Shown in pieces: positions 5,745 to 8,494 of a DNA stretch of 8,494 nt (the first letter of the stretch is position 1; each line of letters begins with the position of its first letter). The notes under the pieces are model-generated. The model was not told the origin of the DNA. It searched no databases and saw nothing but the letters and a program-made list of their open reading frames with translations. The DNA lies in NCBI GenBank assembly GCA_944386315.1, contig CALXAS010000065.1, forward strand, positions 1 through 8,494. Reading direction: 5' to 3'. Both the position numbers and the translations under genes were made by a program. This stretch comes from an uncultured Clostridia bacterium. GTDB lineage: Bacteria > Bacillota > Clostridia > TANB77 > CAG-508.

Positions 5745-7049
5745 ATGGATATGATTGAAATCATTCGAAAGAAAAGAGATAAAGAAACTCTAAACAAAGA
5801 AGAAATAGAATATTTTGTAAAGAATTATACCGCTGGTAAAATTCCAGAAGAACAAGCGGCAGCTCTTATTATGGCAATATACTTAAATGGCATGGAGGAA
5901 GAAGAAACAAAAAATCTTACATTAGCTATGGCATATTCTGGTGATGTACTGGATTTATCAGGATTAGGAAATGTAGTAGATAAACATAGTACAGGAGGAG
6001 TAGGAGATAAAGTAACGCTTATTTTAATGCCTATTATGGCGGCATTAGGAGTACCAGTAGCCAAAATGTCTGGAAGAGCTTTAGGTTATACAGGTGGAAC
6101 CATAGATAAATTAGAGTCCATACCTGGATATAGAGTAAATTTGACAGAGGAAGAGTTTGAGTCTCAGGTACAAAAGATAGGAATTAGTTTAATAGGGCAA
6201 ACGAGTAATTTAGCACCAGCAGATAAAAAGTTATATGCCTTAAGAGATGTAATCTCCTGTACAGAAAGTATACCACTCATTAGCTCTAGTATTATGAGCA
6301 AGAAAATAGCAGCAGGGGCAGGTTCTATTATTTTAGAAGTAACTTGTGGCGATGGTGCATTTATGAAGACAAAAGAAGATGCTACTTACTTAGCAAAAAG
6401 TATGCAAAAAATAGGAAGCTTGTGCCAAAAACAAGTAGTAGCTGTTATTACCAATATGGAAGAACCTTTAGGCTACAGTGTAGGAAATATTTGCGAAGTA
6501 ATAGAAGCAAATAGAGTGTTAAAAGAAGGAATTATAGAAAAAGATTTAAAAGAAGTAATATTTACCTTAGGTGCCTATATGTTGCAACTAGCAGGAAAAG
6601 GAGAGGATATTTCAAAAAATAAAGAACAAATAGAAGAAACTATTCATTCTGGAAGAGCATATCAAAAATGGTTAGAATGGATAGAAGCACAAGGAGGAGA
6701 TATTCAGTATTTGCAAAATCCAGATTTATGGGAAAAAGCAAATTATCAGCTAGAGATTTATGCGCCAAAAGAGGGATATATACAAAAAATAAAAGCAAGA
6801 GCAGTAGGAGAAATAGTAGGAAGTTTAGGAGCTGGAAGACAGACCAAAGAAGATGTGATTGATAAAGAAGCGGGAATTGTATTCTATAAAAAAGTAGCAG
6901 ACAAAGTAGAAAAAGGAGAAAAAATAGCACAAATATCTACAAATAAGAAAGAAATGATAGAAATTGCCCAAAAACAATTGCTAGAAGCTATAGAAATAGG
7001 AGAAGAAGAGCCCAAAAAATTTCCAACGGTTTTAGATATTATAGAGTAA
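5745..7049 (+). CDS. pdp: Pyrimidine-nucleoside phosphorylase
   Basis: This enzyme splits uridine, thymidine or deoxyuridine with phosphate into the base and (deoxy)ribose 1-phosphate in pyrimidine salvage. At 434 residues it has the length of the Gram-positive enzyme. A small helical domain (1-70) is followed by the phosphate-binding motif VDKHSTGGVGDK (78-89) and the signature SGRALGYTGGTIDKLE (109-124). Pyrimidine-binding residues R167 (ALRD), S182 and K186 (SSSIMSKK) correspond to Arg171, Ser186 and Lys190 of E. coli thymidine phosphorylase. The C-terminal domain (about 340-434) has the usual LGAGRQTKED segment. One loop, normally VKxGxGAFM, reads VTCGDGAFM here, so its Lys is replaced by Thr. 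GAGG is seven bases before the ATG. It is last in the operon and ends at a strong terminator. Thymidine phosphorylase (deoA) is the alternative name; the Gram-positive context favours the broader-specificity enzyme. Confidence 0.93.
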   Translation: MDMIEIIRKKRDKETLNKEEIEYFVKNYTAGKIPEEQAAALIMAIYLNGMEEEETKNLTLAMAYSGDVLDLSGLGNVVDKHSTGGVGDKVTLILMPIMAALGVPVAKMSGRALGYTGGTIDKLESIPGYRVNLTEEEFESQVQKIGISLIGQTSNLAPADKKLYALRDVISCTESIPLISSSIMSKKIAAGAGSIILEVTCGDGAFMKTKEDATYLAKSMQKIGSLCQKQVVAVITNMEEPLGYSVGNICEVIEANRVLKEGIIEKDLKEVIFTLGAYMLQLAGKGEDISKNKEQIEETIHSGRAYQKWLEWIEAQGGDIQYLQNPDLWEKANYQLEIYAPKEGYIQKIKARAVGEIVGSLGAGRQTKEDVIDKEAGIVFYKKVADKVEKGEKIAQISTNKKEMIEIAQKQLLEAIEIGEEEPKKFPTVLDIIE

Positions 7050-7055
7050 AAAATA

Positions 7056-7101
7056 AAAGTTCACTTAGGGGGAATCCTTTTTGTTCCCTTAAGTGAACTT
7101 T
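7056..7101. terminator. Long bidirectional terminator between pdp and the convergent zinc-ribbon gene
   Basis: A near-perfect stem of about 18 bp (arms 7056-7074 and 7084-7101, one bulged G) with a 9-base loop. On the + strand it is followed by ATTTATT; on the - strand the closing TTTTATTTTTT forms a strong U-tract. It begins six bases after the pdp stop and serves both converging genes. Confidence 0.9.
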
Positions 7102-7138
7102 ATTTATTACCTATGCTCTTAAAAATAGGCAGACAATA

Positions 7139-7408
7139 TTATAACTGAATACTAATATTTCCTTTATCTGGTCTGATAAGAGTTTTGGAAAAAGAATATA
7201 ATTCGTCCGATTCCATAAAACGGTTTAAATCATTCATAGCAATTCCTGTTTCGCAGGATAAGGATTCTAAGGAAGTAGGCACCTCCGTTTGTGCTAGAAA
7301 ACTTTTTAATTTACTCATATCTACTTTATCTTTTTCTTCACATTTTGGGCAAACAAAGCTATTAGAAGCAAAGAAAGCACCGCAACGTTTACATTTTTTT
7401 AATTCCAT
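7139..7408 (-). CDS. Small Cys4 zinc-ribbon protein with a helix-turn-helix-like segment (YvyF-like)
   Basis: This 89-residue protein starts with a zinc ribbon, C6-x2-C9 (CKRC) and C20-x2-C23 (CPKC), followed by a Lys/Asp-rich link and, at about 44-66, a helix-turn-helix-like stretch (SLESLSCETGIAMNDLNRFM). The layout resembles the N-terminal part of B. subtilis YvyF, a small protein encoded in the flagellar region; that is recognition by pattern only, and no flagellar gene is visible here. GGAGG stands eight bases before the ATG, so the start is firm. It is transcribed alone, convergent with pdp and divergent from perR. A nucleic-acid-binding or regulatory role is inference; the biochemical function is unknown. 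Confidence 0.75.
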   Translation of the reverse strand: MELKKCKRCGAFFASNSFVCPKCEEKDKVDMSKLKSFLAQTEVPTSLESLSCETGIAMNDLNRFMESDELYSFSKTLIRPDKGNISIQL

Positions 7409-7454
7409 ACAAAAAACCTCCTATTTTAACAAAAAAGTGTATTATTTAAAACGT

Positions 7455-7460
7455 ATTGTA
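7455..7460 (-). promoter_or_regulatory. Extended -10 for the zinc-ribbon gene
   Basis: On the minus strand TGATACAAT gives an extended -10 (TGn then TACAAT). No good -35 is found at 16-18 bases. The predicted start near 7448 leaves a leader of about 40 bases containing the GGAGG site. Confidence 0.45.
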
Positions 7461-7511
7461 TCACATCTTGTCGGAAAAGGAAACAAAAAAATAAAAAAAT
7501 TTAAAAAGTAC

Positions 7512-7540
7512 TTGATTTTTAAAATAAGCATATATATAAT
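7512..7540 (+). promoter_or_regulatory. SigA-type promoter of the perR-rbr operon
   Basis: TTGATT (7512-7517) and TATAAT (7535-7540) are separated by 17 bases, with a predicted start near 7547, inside the operator at 7543-7557. A ribosome binding site AAGGAGG (7562-7568) follows, four bases before the perR ATG. Confidence 0.8.
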
Positions 7541-7542
7541 AA

Positions 7543-7557
7543 TGATAATCGTTATCA
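7543..7557 (+). promoter_or_regulatory. Fur-type 7-1-7 operator box for autoregulation
   Basis: TGATAATCGTTATCA is a near-perfect inverted repeat matching the Fur consensus TGATAATnATTATCA at all but one specified position. The wider stretch 7538-7556 matches the classic 19-base Fur box at 17 of 19 positions. It is not the B. subtilis PerR form (TTATAATnATTATAA), which has T/A instead of G/C at the second and second-last positions. Its place just after the -10 and over the transcription start implies repression. Confidence 0.8.
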
Positions 7558-7572
7558 AAACAAGGAGGAAAA

Positions 7573-7983
7573 ATGAAGAAATATAGTAGGCAAAGAGAAA
7601 TGATACTGCAATCATTAAGAAATCGAGTAGACCATCCAACGGCAGAAACACTATATGAAGATATAAAAGCAAAAATGCCCGAAATTGGAATTGCAACGGT
7701 ATATCGTAATTTGTCAGACTTATGTGAGACTGGTCAAATCGTTAAAATAAAGTCTAAAAATGGACCAGATAGATTTGACGGAAATCCAGAACCACATATT
7801 CATTTTGAATGCGATAGCTGTCATGAAATATATGATATCTATATTCATGATGTACAAACTAAAAAGATGGATAACGAAATACAAAGACTAGCAGAAAATA
7901 TTGGTGCGGAAGCAGAGAGTAGCAATATTTGGATTTATGGCTTTTGCAAGAAATGTAAACTGCTAAAAAATATTAATAATTAA
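7573..7983 (+). CDS. perR: PerR-type peroxide-sensing repressor, Fur family
   Basis: Fur-family repressors bind DNA in the metal-loaded form; PerR loses binding when peroxide oxidises its iron-ligand histidines. Against B. subtilis PerR, the regulatory metal ligands are all present: H21 (HPTAE), D69 (RFD), H75 and H77 (HIH) and D88 (IYDIY). The Asp at the last site, where Fur has Glu, points to PerR. The structural zinc site is C80, C83, C125 and C128. The recognition helix reads ATVYRNL, with R45 where B. subtilis PerR has Asn61. At 136 residues it lacks roughly the first 16 residues of the Bacillus protein, which I believe is common in clostridial PerR. The start has AAGGAGG four bases upstream. 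A Fur-type box over its promoter indicates autoregulation, and the reverse rubrerythrin 16 bases downstream is a classic PerR target. Fur itself is the alternative. Confidence 0.88.
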   Translation: MKKYSRQREMILQSLRNRVDHPTAETLYEDIKAKMPEIGIATVYRNLSDLCETGQIVKIKSKNGPDRFDGNPEPHIHFECDSCHEIYDIYIHDVQTKKMDNEIQRLAENIGAEAESSNIWIYGFCKKCKLLKNINN

Positions 7984-7999
7984 TAAGGAGGAATTTAGA

Positions 8000-8494
8000 A
8001 TGAAAGCATATGTATGTAAAGTATGTGGCTATGTACACATTGGAGAAGAAGCTCCAGAAAAATGTCCACAATGTGGAGCAGGAAAGGAAATGTTTGTATT
8101 AAAAGAAGAAACAGACAAAAAAGATTATGCAGACGAGCATAGAATTGGAGTAGCACAAGGATTAGATGAAGAAGTAGTAAAAGGATTAAGAGATAATTTT
8201 AATGGAGAATGTACAGAAGTAGGAATGTACTTAGCAATGAGTCGTCAAGCAGATAGAGAAGGATATCCAGAAATTGCAGAAGCATTTAAAAGATATGCAT
8301 GGGAAGAAGCAGAACATGCAGCAAAATTTGCAGAATTATTAGGAGAATTAGTATATCCAGATACAAAGAAAAATGTAACATTAAGAGCAGCTGCAGAGCA
8401 AGGTGCTTGTATGGGTAAAAAAGAAATAGCAACAAGAGCTAAAGAATTAGGATATGATGCTATCCACGATACAGTACATGAAATGTGTAAAGAT
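8000..8494 (+). CDS. Reverse rubrerythrin, 3'-truncated by window edge
   Basis: Reverse rubrerythrins are cytoplasmic NAD(P)H-linked peroxide- and oxygen-reducing proteins of strict anaerobes. Of about 180 residues expected, 165 are visible with no stop. The rubredoxin-type iron site comes first, C6/C9 (CKVCGY) and C22/C25 (CPQCG), and is followed by a ferritin-like diiron four-helix domain with E70, E73, E103 and H106 (WEEAEH), then E133 and H160 (VHEMCKD, cut off). Having the rubredoxin domain at the N-terminus defines the reverse type. AAGGAGG lies immediately upstream, and the 16-base gap to perR has no promoter, so both genes share one transcript under PerR. Codon use is almost uniform (GAA, GCA, GGA, TTA, AGA), suggesting high expression. 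I leave the symbol empty because naming (rbr, rbr3, revRbr) varies. Confidence 0.93.
   Translation, partial: MKAYVCKVCGYVHIGEEAPEKCPQCGAGKEMFVLKEETDKKDYADEHRIGVAQGLDEEVVKGLRDNFNGECTEVGMYLAMSRQADREGYPEIAEAFKRYAWEEAEHAAKFAELLGELVYPDTKKNVTLRAAAEQGACMGKKEIATRAKELGYDAIHDTVHEMCKD

Noticed and set aside
7185..7586. A 133-codon + strand frame across the zinc-ribbon gene and the perR promoter.
   Set aside because: It is antisense to a well-supported gene and covers the perR promoter and Fur-type box; the tail is poly-Lys/Ile noise.
1..8494. A mobile element, CRISPR array, toxin-antitoxin pair or new defence system.
   Set aside because: No repeat-spacer pattern, transposase, integrase, terminal inverted repeats or paired small toxin genes are visible; base composition is even across the window.

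Overview
The window reads as an AT-rich Firmicutes chromosome, most likely a strict anaerobe of the class Clostridia. Grounds: A/T-ending codons and AGA arginine dominate, ribosome binding sites are of the AGGAGG type, promoters are SigA-like (TTGATT/TTGCAA with 17-base spacers and TATAAT), a condensation-fold acyltransferase is paired with a DUF6320-like membrane protein, and a PerR regulator sits directly upstream of a reverse rubrerythrin. I see no transposase, phage gene, CRISPR array, rRNA or tRNA. Most of the window is ordinary housekeeping and stress-response chromosome.

Left part (1-2760, + strand): the 3' part of an alcohol-acetyltransferase-like gene, cut by the window edge, overlaps a six-helix DUF6320-like membrane protein gene. 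A clear promoter at 1669-1697 then drives a membrane-anchored M23 peptidase with a complete LytM-type active site. Its strongest ribosome binding site fits a non-canonical ATT start better than the first ATG.

Middle (2720-4480, mostly - strand): an HtrA/DegP-type serine protease is split by a single-base frameshift at a GGG run (4010-4012). Its upstream region holds two exact TTTTCACA octamers 11 bases apart, placed like an OmpR-family response-regulator site in front of a bare -10. Downstream of htrA, the gap before the M23 gene contains two minus-strand terminators and a minus-strand promoter-like pair, which together suggest a small RNA of about 100 nt.

Right-middle (4422-7101, + strand): one promoter appears to drive a three-gene unit: a type IV pilin-like single-span membrane protein, RNase HII (rnhB) and pyrimidine-nucleoside phosphorylase (pdp). 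It ends in a long bidirectional terminator shared with a convergent small zinc-ribbon/helix gene.

Right end (7409-8494): a + strand perR-rbr unit for peroxide defence, with the rubrerythrin running off the window. The regulator has PerR-type metal ligands but an arginine at the DNA-contact position that in Bacillus subtilis goes with Fur. The operator overlapping its promoter is correspondingly a Fur-type box. This internal agreement, the frameshifted htrA with its octamers, and the candidate small RNA are the points most worth a second look. I did not find a convincing wholly new multi-gene system.
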